Positions 11,079-21,974 of a stretch of DNA of 64,000 nucleotides are shown here, piece after piece (the stretch's first letter is position 1; the number at the start of each line of letters is the position of its first letter). The DNA is from Megaustenia siamemsis (lineage: Eukaryota > Mollusca > Gastropoda > Stylommatophora > Ariophantidae), in contig JAVIAB010000124.1 in assembly GCA_032433765.1 (NCBI GenBank), forward strand, positions 97,648,202 to 97,712,201, read 5' to 3'. A model generated the notes under the pieces. That model worked only from the letters and a program-made list of their open reading frames with translations. It did no database searches and had not been told where the DNA came from. Both the position numbers and the translations under genes were made by a program.

Positions 11079-11418
11079 CATCATCATCATTGAGTGCCGT
11101 CTCCGCATCGAAGGCTGGCTACCATGGAGTGCCATTCCACTCTATCTCTTGCTTTGATGGTGCAGATTGTCATAGGTTGGCCTGTCCATCTTTTGATGTT
11201 ACTCGTCCGTATTAGTCTTGGTCTGCCTCTGCCTCTTTTACCTTGCATTTTCCCTTCCAATATTACTTTTATTATGCTATTGTGTCTTTCAACATGCCCC
11301 AAAAATTTCATTTGTCATGTTCTAATTGTGTTTAGTAGTTCTATTTTCATTTTTTGTTGTTTTAAAACTTCACCGTTTGTTTTCTTTTCTTTCCATCCAA
11401 ATCTACCTATTCTTCTAT
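11079..11418 (-). mobile_element. LINE family D 3' fragment with 10-bp TSD
   Basis: On the minus strand the frame (11087-11311) encodes FLGHVERHNSIIKVILEGK, then GKRGRGRPRL, then NIKRWTGQP, the C-terminal end of a LINE protein. More protein similarity extends to the 5' truncation at 11418 (RRIGRFGWKEK). The 3' end is an ATGATGATGAT tail. AGAGTAATAT at 11069-11078 is repeated exactly at 11419-11428 and is the target-site duplication. Confidence 0.85.
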
Positions 11419-11428
11419 AGAGTAATAT

Positions 11429-11544
11429 AGGGCGGGAAAATAAAGGTCATTTGTCCAGAGAGCAGTTGCTAGGACGTGTTTGGGTCTGTGTGTTTATTTC
11501 TGTTGTATTAATGGTAGTAACAATACCCCGATTATAATGAATGA
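11429..11544. other. Short spacer
   Basis: Nothing recognised. Confidence 0.4.
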
Positions 11545-11708
11545 ATATATGAAAAGAAGAGCAGAGGACAACCAAGAGAAACAATATGGAAGAGCTTATC
11601 CCAATGGCATAATAACAGATCACCGCCTGAAATTATAACGTGCATGAAGGACCGAGTGATGTGGAGAGAGATGATCGCCTACGCCAACCGACGTGGCACC
11701 TGATGACC
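11545..11708 (+). pseudogene. RTE-like LINE (A3) 3' end
   Basis: It encodes a divergent version of the A1/A2 C-terminus: RGQPRETIWKSLSQW, then TCMKDRVMWREMIAYANRRG and a stop, followed by a short TGATGA. The WREMIAYANR ending places it with A1 (WRDMITYASR) and A2 (WRDMITYANR), but it is a third subfamily. Confidence 0.75.
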
Positions 11709-11850
11709 AATACACTTTAAATAAATCAATTCACAATGGACACACAGTTATAGCAAGAAAAGAGTGAAAACAAATGGTGAAACCAGATTTACTTATTTAC
11801 AATGAGGGGAAACATCACAACACTTTTCAATAAAAACATCCTAATACCGG

Positions 11851-11901
11851 TAATACAAAACTGAAGCTAATAAATGAAAAGTGGTAATTAATACAATAAA
11901 T
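11851..11901. repeat. 51-bp direct repeat flanking SINE-A, left copy
   Basis: It matches 12220-12270 over 51 bp with three mismatches, and includes the exact shared block AAGTGGTAATTAATACAATA. The two copies lie immediately either side of a SINE-A element. Confidence 0.85.
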
Positions 11902-12219
11902 AGGTACGCCAGCTTTTACCTCTGACGATGTCCCTAGAAACTAGGAACTGAATTTTGCGTGTTAATCCATTTTTCCCTGGCAGCCGTGTGCACAGGGGTC
12001 CCTCGCGGCACAGGCAGATAACTCCGACTTCGGAGGTACTCATATTTTTGGCTTCGATGAGTAATTGACGTTTCAAGCCGGGCCTCGCTCCTGAGACCAG
12101 GGGTGGTTGCCGCAGAGAGAAATCATAAATAAAAATCCCAACCAGTGTAGACGGGATTTGAACCCACAACCTCTCTGTCTCGAGGCCGGCATCTTGCCTC
12201 GAGACCAACCAGTTCCCCA
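11902..12219 (-). mobile_element. tRNA-derived SINE (SINE-A), copy 2, full length
   Basis: A 318-bp non-coding retroposon. On the minus strand the tRNA-like head begins at about 12219. An A-box-like TGGTTGGTCTCGAGG is the complement of 12197-12211 and a good B box GGTTCAAATCC is the complement of 12154-12164. The body includes a GTTGGGATTTTTATTTATGA segment and ends near 11902. Minus-strand frames of 62-110 codons overlapping it are SINE read-through, not genes. It is bounded by the 51-bp direct repeats. Confidence 0.88.
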
Positions 12220-12270
12220 TAATATAAAACTGATGCTAATAAATGACAAGTGGTAATTAATACAATAAAT
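12220..12270. repeat. 51-bp direct repeat flanking SINE-A, right copy
   Basis: Right-hand partner of 11851-11901, with three mismatches over 51 bp. Confidence 0.85.
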
Positions 12271-12539
12271 GTAGGCATAGTAGCACATGTATAGTACATG
12301 TATAATAACACATATATATTGTGTTTAATGTTAGTTGTGAGTCACTACCCTCTTTCATCTCATCTATTGTTTGGTCTTCCTTAGTCTTGCTGTTAAACCA
12401 ATCAGCTATTAATTAATGAGCATCGCCATTGTTCTAGTAGGGTCAATACAAATAAATGCATACAAATGTGAAGCTGCAGTAAAGCTCATTATACGGTGAA
12501 ATGAAAATAATATATATAAAAGAAAAAAAAACCTTTTCG
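12271..12539. other. Anonymous AT-rich sequence
   Basis: Nothing recognised. Confidence 0.4.
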
Positions 12540-12810
12540 TTTCGTTTATTTTCATCGTCATATTTCATTCTGTCCACATCGAAGTCAACAGTGCGGTCAT
12601 TTTATTCATATTTTTATTTTTATTTCTCAATCTAGTTGGAAATTTAAAAAAAAATATTTTTAATTATTTATTACTTTTTATTTTAAATACGTATCTGTGT
12701 TTGTGTTGTATGTTTGCTCCTGCTGAAGGTCTATTGAGTGGAAACGTTGTTCTAATCTCTGTCGTCCACTTATTTACGTAAAGATTTAACCATACCGTTT
12801 TTTTCTATTT
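12540..12810 (+). repeat. Dispersed repeat P, copy 1 (possible Penelope-like 3' region)
   Basis: It matches the reverse complement of 20995-21280, including TTTTATTTCTCnnTCTAGTT and TTTAAATACRTATYTGT, and a block CCTGYTGAAGG followed by GAAAYGTYGTTCT. A third, more diverged copy is at 15380-15545. The CTGA..GA / GAAA arrangement recalls the hammerhead-like core reported in Penelope-like retroelements, but no protein supports that assignment here. Confidence 0.6.
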
Positions 12811-13150
12811 AATTTTTTTCATTTCGCATCACCATTGTTCACATGAGAGTAGCTTGCCCCTTTCTAATTCTTAGCAACGAGGACAATGGAAAACAGGGAT
12901 AATTGTTATATTTTCAACTGTTTTCTCTGGATCACTTACATGAAGGGATTAATGGTTGATCTTGCTGTTTTATAGCACACGATAGTGATTAATATGACCA
13001 CAACTACACCTTTAATAGGGCATCTGTGGGTGTCTTATGGGGCGGTCATCGTGTCCACTGCGAGATCCTAGCAGATGGTCATTACACTTTATGGACATTC
13101 GCTCCAGGCTACGATCAGTCCTGACGACGAACTTCAAGTTCAAAGTAAAG
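12811..13150. other. Anonymous sequence
   Basis: Nothing recognised. Confidence 0.4.
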
Positions 13151-13154
13151 AATG

Positions 13155-13490
13155 GGAAATTTCTAATCCTGTTTTTAGTGTTTAAAAGAAAAAGATAAAT
13201 TTAGAATCCTGTTTTTGGTGTTTAAAAAAACAAAACGATATAAATTTATAATCCTATTTATGGTGTTAAAAGAAAGAGTCATTTATAACCCTGTTATGGT
13301 ATTTAATAAAATAGATAAATATCTAATCCTGTTTATTTTGTAAAAAAAAAAAAAATAGACAAATTTGTAATTATCTTTATTGCGTATGAAAAAATATAAA
13401 CCTCTATTAATATTTTTTGGTGTTTAAAAAACAAAAATAGATAAATTTCTAATCCTGTTTACAGTGTTAAAAAAAAAGAAATATTTATAA
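13155..13490. repeat. Degenerate tandem repeat, unit about 50-60 bp
   Basis: About six diverged copies of a unit containing AATCCTGTTTTTGGTGTTTA followed by an A-rich stretch with GATAAATTT. Units vary in length through the A runs. Confidence 0.8.
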
Positions 13491-13494
13491 TTCT

Positions 13495-13522
13495 CTTTGT
13501 CTCTCTCTCTTTCTCTCGCTGA

Positions 13523-13587
<65 letters not shown>
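13495..13587. repeat. (TC)n and (GT)n microsatellites
   Basis: A short (TC)n tract at about 13498-13518 is followed by about 30 copies of GT at 13527-13586. Confidence 0.95.
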
Positions 13588-13588
<1 letters not shown>

Positions 13589-14664
13589 AGAAACTTAGTA
13601 ATTCAGTTATCTACTCAATCGAATTTCAAGTGTGCTTGTAATTAGATTTAGAATCGAATTGAAGATATGTACTTTGTAATCGCGATCACAATTTCATTAG
13701 GTCTCGCACAGTATACCTGCCCACACATACACACAAATTCAAATGTATCATTGATTATGATTATGGTTATGATTATGGAAGGCCCCGGTATAACTGCAAA
13801 CGAATTAAAGTCCATAATTGCTCAACCGCCCGTGCCAGTGGAGTCATCCGAATTACTATCTTATCTTCCAAACAAAGAAAGGTAGATGTAATCCCCATCA
13901 TAGCAGTCTCAGAACACGCCAAAAGACATAAGGCGAAACCGCACAGAAAGTGGACACAACCATCTGTTCTCCGTCATACGATATCTTCATTCATCGAAAG
14001 CAATCGGAATATCGAAATGCTATCAAAACGGATGAAACCCACAGCTCACGGTGTGCACAGAGCACTTAACTCAGTAGCCCCTGCAACAATCGTAGATTAT
14101 TACGATGTACAAACATCATTTCAGTGACAGTTATATAAGCTGCTAAACCAATCAAAGCCAAAGTGATAGTATCTGTGAGATTCGCCAGATTGCCAGTGTG
14201 GTGTCCATTATGGGAGGATCAGCTGGACATGAGCTGGACAACAGAGGTGGAGAGATCCTCCAACAATAACTGAAATAATTGACAAGATATCCGGACAATT
14301 ATCATTTTTCACGCACAACTACGCCCAGACAAGCAATAAATTGCGAGACTTGAGAAAACGATAATGGTAATGATGATGAAAGCAACGACTCTAGCCTCCG
14401 GTTCTAAGTTTTCTCCCCTTTATATTGGCCCCATCAGGCTCTAGGTCATCCTCCCCTCCGAGTGCTCCGTCAGATAGTTGACCTTTGACACTGAAATGTG
14501 TGCTGTGGGAGATAACCTCCAGTAAAGGTATTATACACTAAGACTCCCTACAGCTCCTGAAGACAGGCAGCAACTCATAACTGATTGTTTGAGTCAGGAT
14601 CAATGTAGCTCACTGGTCCGATCCGTGATGAGCGTAGAAACAGTATAATTAGTCTGATCAAGGA
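13588..14664. other. Anonymous sequence, no gene supported
   Basis: The frame at 13667-13885 (72 codons) has a hydrophobic start but no recognisable domain. The segment 14180-14390 ends with an AATGATGATGAAAG block that could be a decayed LINE tail. I cannot confirm that. Confidence 0.4.
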
Positions 14665-15195
14665 AGTTATCATCATCAAGTACCATGCTTGCTGGCGTAG
14701 GTGATCATGTCTCTGCACAACTCTCGATCTCGACAGTTATTTATCATTTCTGTCGTTAACCTATTGCCAAGTCATTCTCTTAAGCTGTCTGATATCTTTT
14801 CTCGTTGCTTCCCTCTATATCTTCGGCCCTCAATTTTTCAAGTTGTCGTAATATTTTCTATCTGTTCCCTTCTCATTACTTGACCAAAACATGATGATTG
14901 TGTCTTCCTAATATTGAATAGTAGCTCTCTTTTCTTGCTTTAGCTTCTTTCAAAACGTTTTCATTACCTTTTTTTTTTAGCTGTCCATAGTATTCTTAAC
15001 ATTCTTCTGTAAAACCACATTTCTACAGCCTCCAGTGATGTTCTTGTCTGTTGTCCTATTGTCCATGATTCACATCTATATCTCAAGACTAGCCCTGTCT
15101 TTTTCTTGTTACTATTATCAAAAATGTATTCCACAGTATCTTCCTCATTTTTTTTTTTTTGTTTTTTTTTTGGAAAAGCTGCTTTTGCTGAGATA
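14665..15195 (-). pseudogene. RTE-like LINE (A1) 3' fragment, minus strand
   Basis: The reverse complement reads the A1 C-terminal half, from the QKMRKIL-coding region at the right end to the WRDMITYAS end and the TGATGATGAT tail at about 14669-14680. Several stops and frameshifts are present, and T runs at 15149-15172 have expanded. It is 5' truncated near 15195. Confidence 0.82.
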
Positions 15196-15379
15196 TTGTG
15201 TATCTGGAAAATAATTCAAAGAAGGGCCATAAGGAACCCTTGAGAAAGGACATCTCATTTTGTTTAAGTTTTCATTGTTTGGTACCTTTAGTCAAGTTAA
15301 ATCCTATCTGACCTATTGTTTATTAATCTTTTAACTAGACTACGAAATCCTGGTCACCGTTTTTTGTGTGTGGCCATTC
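15196..15379. other. Anonymous spacer
   Basis: Nothing recognised. Confidence 0.35.
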
Positions 15380-15545
15380 TTTCTACTATTAGTTTGAGCT
15401 GTATCGTTGTGTTTTCTTTCTTGTACTTTTGTGTTTGATGTATATAGTTTGTGTGCTATACCTGAGGAAGGCCGTGACAGAAACGTTGTAGTTTGTAGGA
15501 TCTTTCTTTTAGTCTAGCTGCTCAATACCATATGATATTTATTTA
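15380..15545 (+). repeat. Dispersed repeat P, copy 2 (diverged)
   Basis: It contains CCTGAGGAAGG at 15461-15471 and GAAACGTTG at 15480-15488, in the same order and spacing range as copy 1. It is more diverged outside this core. Confidence 0.45.
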
Positions 15546-15809
15546 TATGTTCTCTGCAGCTATACTCGCATCCCCGCATAGTATTTAACATATTTGTTTT
15601 TTAATTTGATATATGTGCTTATATCCGTTAATGAACTATAAATGACTGTGGTCCAAACACTATCCCGTTATCGTGCCACATTTTATTTAACGCTTGATAA
15701 TCTCTTAACACATTTCAATTGGGAACAAAATAAACAGAAGTTAGAATTTGAAGGCGGGAGCCCATTACAAGCTTTTATTTTTTTGGCTCTGTCAAAATAT
15801 AAATAATAG
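15546..15809. other. Anonymous spacer
   Basis: Nothing recognised. Confidence 0.35.
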
Positions 15810-15823
15810 TCTTAGAGTTGAAT

Positions 15824-15973
15824 CGGATTTTTTTCTAGGAAAGTAAAGCGGCACGGGCGTAATACCGACCACATTACCCCAAAAATCATGTGCTGAAGGT
15901 CTGTAAAATGTATGGTCCCTAACACCATATTCCACATACGCCACTTGGCGTGACGGGGCTCTTTACTTTTTAC
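15824..15973 (+). mobile_element. SINE-B, 5'-truncated copy with TSD
   Basis: It carries the SINE-B body (GCGGCACGGGCGTAATACCG, CATGTGCTGAAGGTCT, CGCCACTTGGCGTGACGGGG) without the tRNA-like head. It is flanked by TCTTAGAGTTGAAT (15810-15823) and TCTTAGAGTTAAAT (15974-15987), a 14-bp duplication with one mismatch. Confidence 0.85.
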
Positions 15974-15987
15974 TCTTAGAGTTAAAT

Positions 15988-16398
15988 TCCTGTGTGGTGC
16001 AGAAACATGGGCATTAGACAAGAAAACAGAACAGAAAATTGAAGCCTTTGAAATGTGGATTTATAGAAGAATAGGTAGAATTGGATGGAAAGAAAAGAAA
16101 ACAAACAATGAAGTTTTAAAACAACTAAAAATAAAAAGAGAACTACTAAATACAATTAAGACAAGACAAATTTTGGGCTATGTTAAAAGACACAACAGCC
16201 TACTAAAAGTAATATTGGAAGGGAAATACAAGGTAAAAGAGGCAGAGGCAGAGGCAGACCAAGACTAACATGGACGAGTAACATCAAAAGATGGATAAGT
16301 CAATCTATGACAGCCAGCACCATCAAAGCAAGAAACAAAGTAGAATGGCGATCCATGGTAGCCAACCTTCGTTGCGGAGAAGGCACTCGATGATGATG
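15988..16398 (+). mobile_element. LINE family D 3' fragment with TSD
   Basis: The frame encodes CGAETWALDKKTEQKIEAF, then RRIGRIGWKEKKT, then YVKRHNSLLKVILEGK, then a broken basic region, and ends in GATGATGATG. It is the same family as 11079-11418 and extends further 5'. AGAGTTAAAT occurs at 15978-15987 and again exactly at 16399-16408. The left copy is also the right TSD of the adjoining SINE-B. A frameshift near 16245 ends the frame at 16268. Confidence 0.85.
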
Positions 16399-16408
16399 AG
16401 AGTTAAAT

Positions 16409-16788
16409 AAATAAGGGTGGACGAGGAATAATTTGTTTACTGTTTTTTTGGTAATGTTAACAAATATGCGGTATTTGATAATAATTTAAAATTGATTCCA
16501 TCTATTGAATGGAGATGGCGTCCTCATTTATAGCTGTACGTAGTTGTTCACAAGTGTTGCATGGTGCCATTTGTTTGGAGACACTCTAAAACTATTTATT
16601 TGTTTTTGTTTGTCCCGAGATGTAGCCCTGAATTGGTGTTAAACGTATTCTTCTTCAAACATCTTTGATGTTAATTTGTTTTCTTTTTGCTTCTGTAATT
16701 TTCTGCATCGTTTCATTTCGATAGTTCCCTCCCTTCACTATGTACGTCCACAATTAGCACTGATGATACATTTTGGTCAGAATGACTG
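16409..16788. other. Anonymous sequence
   Basis: Nothing recognised. Confidence 0.4.
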
Positions 16789-17240
<452 letters not shown>

Positions 17241-17290
17241 ATACACACTGGTTGGTATATATGCTTGAGAGCATGTTAGAAAATAACGTT

Positions 17291-17409
17291 TTTATTGAGT
17301 GCCGTCCCCGCATCAAAGATTGGCTACCAAGGAGCGCCATCCCCTTCTGTCCTGGCTTTGATGGTGCAGATTGTCAAACGCTGACATGCCTATCTTTTGA
17401 GATTACTCA
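17291..17409 (-). mobile_element. LINE family D 3' end, short copy with 13-bp TSD
   Basis: A 119-bp fragment matches the 3' end of family D (GAGTGCCGTCCCCGCATC, then TTTGATGGTGCAGATTGTCA). AGAAAATAACGTT at 17278-17290 is repeated exactly at 17410-17422. This extremely 5'-truncated copy still has an intact duplication. Confidence 0.85.
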
Positions 17410-17454
17410 AGAAAATAACGTTGTTTTTTTTCACAAATATCTACTTTATTCTTT

Positions 17455-17725
17455 CCTTCCTTTATTGTTCCACGGATTCCCGTTTCTTACGTATTTTTTC
17501 TTTCCTTTATTGTTCCACGAATTCCCGTTTCTTACGTATTTTTTCTTTCCTTTTTTTCCACGAATTCCCGTTTTTTCGTATTTTTTCTTTCCTTTTTTTC
17601 CACGAATTCCCGTTTCTTACGTATTTTTTTCTTTCATTTATTGTTCCACGGATTCCCGTTTCTTTCGTATTCTCTCTTTCCTTTGTTGTTTCCCGGATTC
17701 TTATTTCTTCCGTCTTCTTTCTACA
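17455..17725. repeat. Tandem repeat, unit about 46 bp, six copies
   Basis: Units contain CCACGAATTCCCGTTTCTTA followed by a CGTATTTTTTCTTTCC-type stretch. Copies differ by small indels in the T runs. Confidence 0.88.
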
Positions 17726-19227
17726 TAATCTGTTTTCCATCTTGTTTTAAGGTGAACGAAACTTCCCTTAGATTATTGAAGTATTTGTAAACATCTGGAC
17801 AAGACAAGACCAAGTAAAAGTATAGCCATCTCCAAAAAGGTATAATTATATTCACAGAATTGAAACTAGCTCGGAGATGACAAAAAATTAAGGGCTAAAG
17901 AATCTTGGCTTGTGGTACATTGTTGTGACTCTAAAGACGTCATCGTCGCTTGTTGTTCAATCTGAAAATGTCGCGAAGGAAAACAAGCCATACTGAAAGA
18001 TGCCACAATCCAAATTTTTATGTCTTAGTGCTGCTAACAGGAGAAGAGCGAAAGAAAAAAAAAAGAAAAACATAAATGGTTGTTTTAAAATGAAATGTTC
18101 CTTTCATGCGTGGAAAGACGAACACCGTGGCACTGGACCTCAGAGAACAATGCAACCGGCAGATGGCGCTGCCCAACAAAATGACGCCATTGATGACGAA
18201 GATCGCAGAAGCACTCGACGAAGTCTCGTTGAAGAGAGCAGCAGCCTAGGCCATCATCGTCTGTGTTGTTACATTGTTAGACGACATTTGCGCTCGACTG
18301 TGATACTTTCAATAGGCAACGTCTTGCAGAAATGAAACCCGATTTTCTTTGCTTGTGTACCCAGCCAATAAACACTCCATCGCGGTTATAAAATTAACTC
18401 TGTAGCCACGCATTCAATTTTACAGTCCTTTTCAAACAAACCTAGCACGGACGAATAAAAAGCCATGTTTTGTTATTTCCCCTTCTGTGACTAAAGCGTT
18501 TCCAGTAGAAAAATGATTGCATCTCTAGACGCAAATTTTCCCATTTCAAAGATTGTAAAGTTTGTCTTTCCCACAGAAAATGTAATACCTAATTTAAGAT
18601 GATGTGAATCGACTTGAAAAGATGCTTTTTGTTGCTTGTTACGCCGCTTGTTGTTCTCCGTAATGGAGGGCGGGTATTGTCATGTGTCGAGGATTATTTT
18701 CCCGTTAGAAAGTCATTACACTTTCTCTAATACAACACAGACTGAGGAGGCAGATGTTTTTGTTGTGATGCTTGTTTTCGGGGAGGGCTGAGAGGGTGTG
18801 GGTTATTGTCACGTTATCTTGAATCTTCGGATGTTGAAAAACGTTACTTTGTCTATGATATTATCGTGTTTTGTTTTGCTTTTGTTTCAAACAGCCGACG
18901 CGTTAACTTGACACCACATTTGTGAAGCTTTAACGTTGTGTGTTGACATTTGTCCCTTCTATTATTATTGCATTGTCGTTTCAGCTCCTAGCAAATCCTA
19001 ATTTCGTCGAGATGGTCCTCCCTTATTTTAATGTTATGATAATTGTGTGCTTTATACGCATTGACGCATGCCTTGTATATGCCAACGTTAGTTTTCCTGT
19101 TGAACAACAAAAGATCATATCGTGTGATTGGTGTTTTAGGTCCGGTAAAAAACAACAATTAACAATATAACTATAAAGAAAATATTCTGTATTGAGCCAT
19201 GTTTACAGAACACATAATAAAATATGC
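17726..19227. other. Anonymous sequence, no gene supported
   Basis: The frame at 18000-18335 (111 codons, lysine/arginine-rich start, acidic middle) and the one at 18940-19170 (76 codons) show no motif I recognise. There is no supporting codon pattern, splice structure or neighbour. Confidence 0.4.
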
Positions 19228-19475
19228 ATGTGTCATGCCTGTTAGCGCAGGCAATCAGGACCTTGCACAATTCTCTGTCCAGTGCATCGTATCAATTCTG
19301 TTGTTGACTGTTTAACGTGCTACGATACAAAGTTATCTAGCGCCTTTTCCCATTGTCGTCCGATATTCTCTCTTTCCCCGTATTTTGCCAGTTATAAGCA
19401 AGTATTACATTTTTCTTCTACGTGATGTGCTAGAAAAATGTCGATTGTTTCGTTCTGATCATTTTTATGAACTCT
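19228..19475 (-). pseudogene. RTE-like LINE (A2) 3' fragment, minus strand
   Basis: It matches the A2 C-terminus in reverse: the complement of the RCTVDR/LRDMI-coding end at about 19230-19290, then the SLVSW region, then the HIMRRGKLE region near 19400-19440. It is degraded and 5' truncated near 19475. The usual TGATGA tail is largely lost. Confidence 0.75.
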
Positions 19476-19559
19476 CTTTTTTTTATTACATATAAACTGC
19501 TGTAATAATATGGTTACTTGGATTTTTAAAATGCTAGGAATAATTCCCGTAATTGAAGA

Positions 19560-19704
19560 CATAAAGAAACAACAGATAAAGTGGTTGAGTTACGTGGAAG
19601 TCAGAAAGATTACAAAAAATAACACAACAAGTCTTCAATATACGCTGTGAGGTCTCAAAGACTGACCACGAAAAAGATGAAGTAATTGAATATTAGAAAC
19701 ACTA
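19560..19704 (+). mobile_element. LINE family C2 fragment, part before array
   Basis: Reads as IKKQQIKWLSYVEV followed by a GLKD-like segment, comparable to the pre-terminal region of LINE proteins. It shares GTCTCAAAGACTGACCACRAA with 10320-10340. Confidence 0.55.
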
Positions 19705-20232
19705 GGAAACATAACAGAAGGAGAAGCTAACATAAGGAGAAGCTAACAGAAGGGGAAGCTAACAGAAGGAGAATCTAACATAAGGGGAAGCTAACAGAAG
19801 GAGAATCTAACATAAGGAGAAGCTAACATAAGGAGAAGCTAACATAAGGGGAAGCTAACAGAAGGAGAAGCTAACAGAAGGAGAAGCTAACATAAGGAGA
19901 AGCTAACATAAGGAGAAGCTAACATAAGGGGAAGCTAACATAAGGGGAAGCTAACATAAGGAGAAGCTAACAGAAGGAGAAGCTAACATAAGGAGAAGCT
20001 AACATAAGGAGAAGCTAACAGAAGGAGAAGCTAACAGAAGGAGAAGCTAACATAAGGAGAAGCTAACAGAAGGAGATCCTAACATAAGGAGAAGCTAACA
20101 GAAGGAGATCCTAACATAAGGAGAAGCTAACAGAAGGAGATCCTAACATAAGGAGAAGCTAACAGAAGGAGATCCTAACATAAGGAGAAGCTAACAGAAG
20201 GAGATCCTAACATAAGGAGAAGCTAACAGAAG
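19705..20232. repeat. 16-bp minisatellite inside LINE C2, about 33 copies
   Basis: The unit is 16 bp: AGGAGAAGCTAACATA. It alternates with variants GGGGAAG, AACAGA and GAGATCCT, the last forming a regular 32-bp two-unit repeat at 20071-20220. It sits exactly at the GGAGAAGCTAACAG segment that is single-copy in the relative at 10380-10410. Confidence 0.92.
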
Positions 20233-20305
20233 AGCAGAAGACCGCAAACTATACCTCCCCTCGAACCTGAAACTCAAATGAGAAAGGAGAGAAGAAGAAT
20301 AAGAA
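20233..20305 (+). mobile_element. LINE family C2 fragment, part after array
   Basis: Reads on from the array with AGCAGAAGACCGCAAACTAT, then a segment ending in GAGAAGAAGAATAAGAAT, a GAA-type tail. It is the 3' end of the element that contains the array. Confidence 0.5.
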
Positions 20306-20994
20306 TATGATTTGCATTTCTGGAGAGAGGGATTTCATATTCCATCCAAAACACATTTACATGAAAAGGAGAATGAGGTATAATCCGAAGTAGACCCTGA
20401 GTAACATAGGTAGCAGCACCAGGAAAATTCCACAACAGCATCAGATGACGATGTTTGAAAATGTTCCAAGGACGATAACTAGAACTTTATATTTACCTTT
20501 ACATTATGAGAGTTACAGGGGGAAGTAACGGAGAAACAGGAGAAGTGTATGGGCTTCTGCTTTATAACAAATATTGTAATTTATTGACGCGTAGTTAACA
20601 ATAACTGTTAATTATAAAACATAACCACTACTAACATGGCCAGAATTACGCTAGGCCGTCTCACTTTCCAAGATAAATCTCTGGTAATATTGTTACAGAT
20701 TGGTCAAACCGAAAAGCCGTGTCGAAAAGGTTAAAACGTAAAAAAGACGTTGAACATTGACTACTACCCTACTTCCTTCAATGAAGACTGCATTCAATAC
20801 TAAGCAATGCCACACTTTTACACAATTATTTTGATTGGTCAAACTCAAAGATTTCATCTTCAAAAATAATTCACTATCGACAAAGAAAACATGCAGAATT
20901 CAATCAGTTATCATCTCTGTTTTCACATTTTCCCCCATTCTTATTTTCACATTAACAGATCTTCGGTGCCCAGTTAATCGCAGAAGTCAAATGT
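20306..20994. other. Anonymous sequence
   Basis: Nothing recognised. The frame at 20835-21023 shows no motif. Confidence 0.4.
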
Positions 20995-21280
20995 CTGTGA
21001 ACCGAACCGGTTGTTGTAGGTAGAGGATTAATTTATATATATCGAAAGTCAGAAAGAACGACATTTCGGCGCAAATGCCTTCAACAGGAACAAATATACA
21101 GCACACGTACAAATATGTATTTAAAATTTAAAAAATAAATCATTAAAAAATTTAACTAGAAAGAGAAATAAAAAATAAAGGAGAATAAAATCTTTCTTCT
21201 GTTGATTAATTGATTGATCTGATCTTCTGATCGCTTTGATACATTTATGTGCATTACTTTGCCTTGACACTGTTGTAGGT
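20995..21280 (-). repeat. Dispersed repeat P, copy 3
   Basis: The reverse complement aligns with 12540-12810. Its core reads CCTGTTGAAGG (complement of 21078-21088), then a GGC/GCC pair that could form a short stem, then GAAATGTCG (complement of 21059-21067). Confidence 0.6.
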
Positions 21281-21434
21281 AGAGCAGTTAACTAGCCAAT
21301 GATGTACCACGACCTCATGCTGTAGCCAAGTCGCCGCTATAAAAGTTAGAGAGCAAACCAGGATTGAGGTAAAATGTTTTATTGTGTTGACAGAATCCCA
21401 CTTAAAACCAAGGAGACGTGTTAACTGCCTAAAT
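21281..21434. other. Short anonymous spacer
   Basis: Nothing recognised. Confidence 0.35.
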
Positions 21435-21690
21435 GAAACGTCATCTGGTGCCGTCTACGCACCATAGCTACATCGGAGCACTGTGTCACGTTGCTTGTCT
21501 TGGTGGTGCACTCTGTCGTTCCTTTTCGATTTTACCTCTTGATGCTGTCAGTCCACTTTAATCTTTCTGTGTCTGCCTCTGTGTTGTTTTACCCTATACT
21601 TTCTTTCGTAAGACAACTTCTAGTAAATTATTTTGTCTTTTTATGTTACCAGAAATGTCCCTTGCCTTGTCATAAATGGTATTTAATATT
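21435..21690 (-). mobile_element. Degraded LINE related to family D
   Basis: Minus-strand blocks parallel the D copy at 11082-11330: a GTGCCGTCT start, a TGGTGGTGCA block, a GTCTGCCTCTGTGTTGTTTTACC block and a terminal CCAGAAATGTCC region. Many substitutions are present, so it is an old copy or a related subfamily. Confidence 0.5.
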
Positions 21691-21974
21691 TCTCTTTTTT
21701 TTTTTTTAGCTGTTTGAGCACTTAATTATTTATCTCCGTTAGTTGTTATATTCTACTAAATTTACAATATTTTAGAGCTTCAATTGTCTTTTCTGCTTTC
21801 CTCTTTGTGTAAATATTTTGTACTATACAAGAATTCTTACCAGACATAGCACTTTCTTGTTCTCGTTTTGAGTTCTGATGTCAGTAGACTTTGAGTCTAC
21901 CACTGGCACTATACCAGTACAAACTATGTGGTGATGTCACCAGCCTTAAGCTGGCGAACACTTTCTTCCAATTT
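21691..21974. other. Anonymous spacer
   Basis: Nothing recognised. Confidence 0.35.

Noticed and set aside
12150..12215. Functional tRNA gene
   Set aside because: A- and B-box-like sequences are present but the cloverleaf stems do not pair convincingly, and the sequence continues into a SINE body found elsewhere.
11888..12311. Overlapping minus-strand frames of 62-110 codons as small genes
   Set aside because: They read through the tRNA-like head and body of SINE-A. The same text recurs at 6403-6716.
18000..18335. 111-codon frame as a possible small gene
   Set aside because: No recognised domain, low-complexity lysine run from an A-rich tract, no neighbouring exon or regulatory support. 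Left as anonymous sequence.
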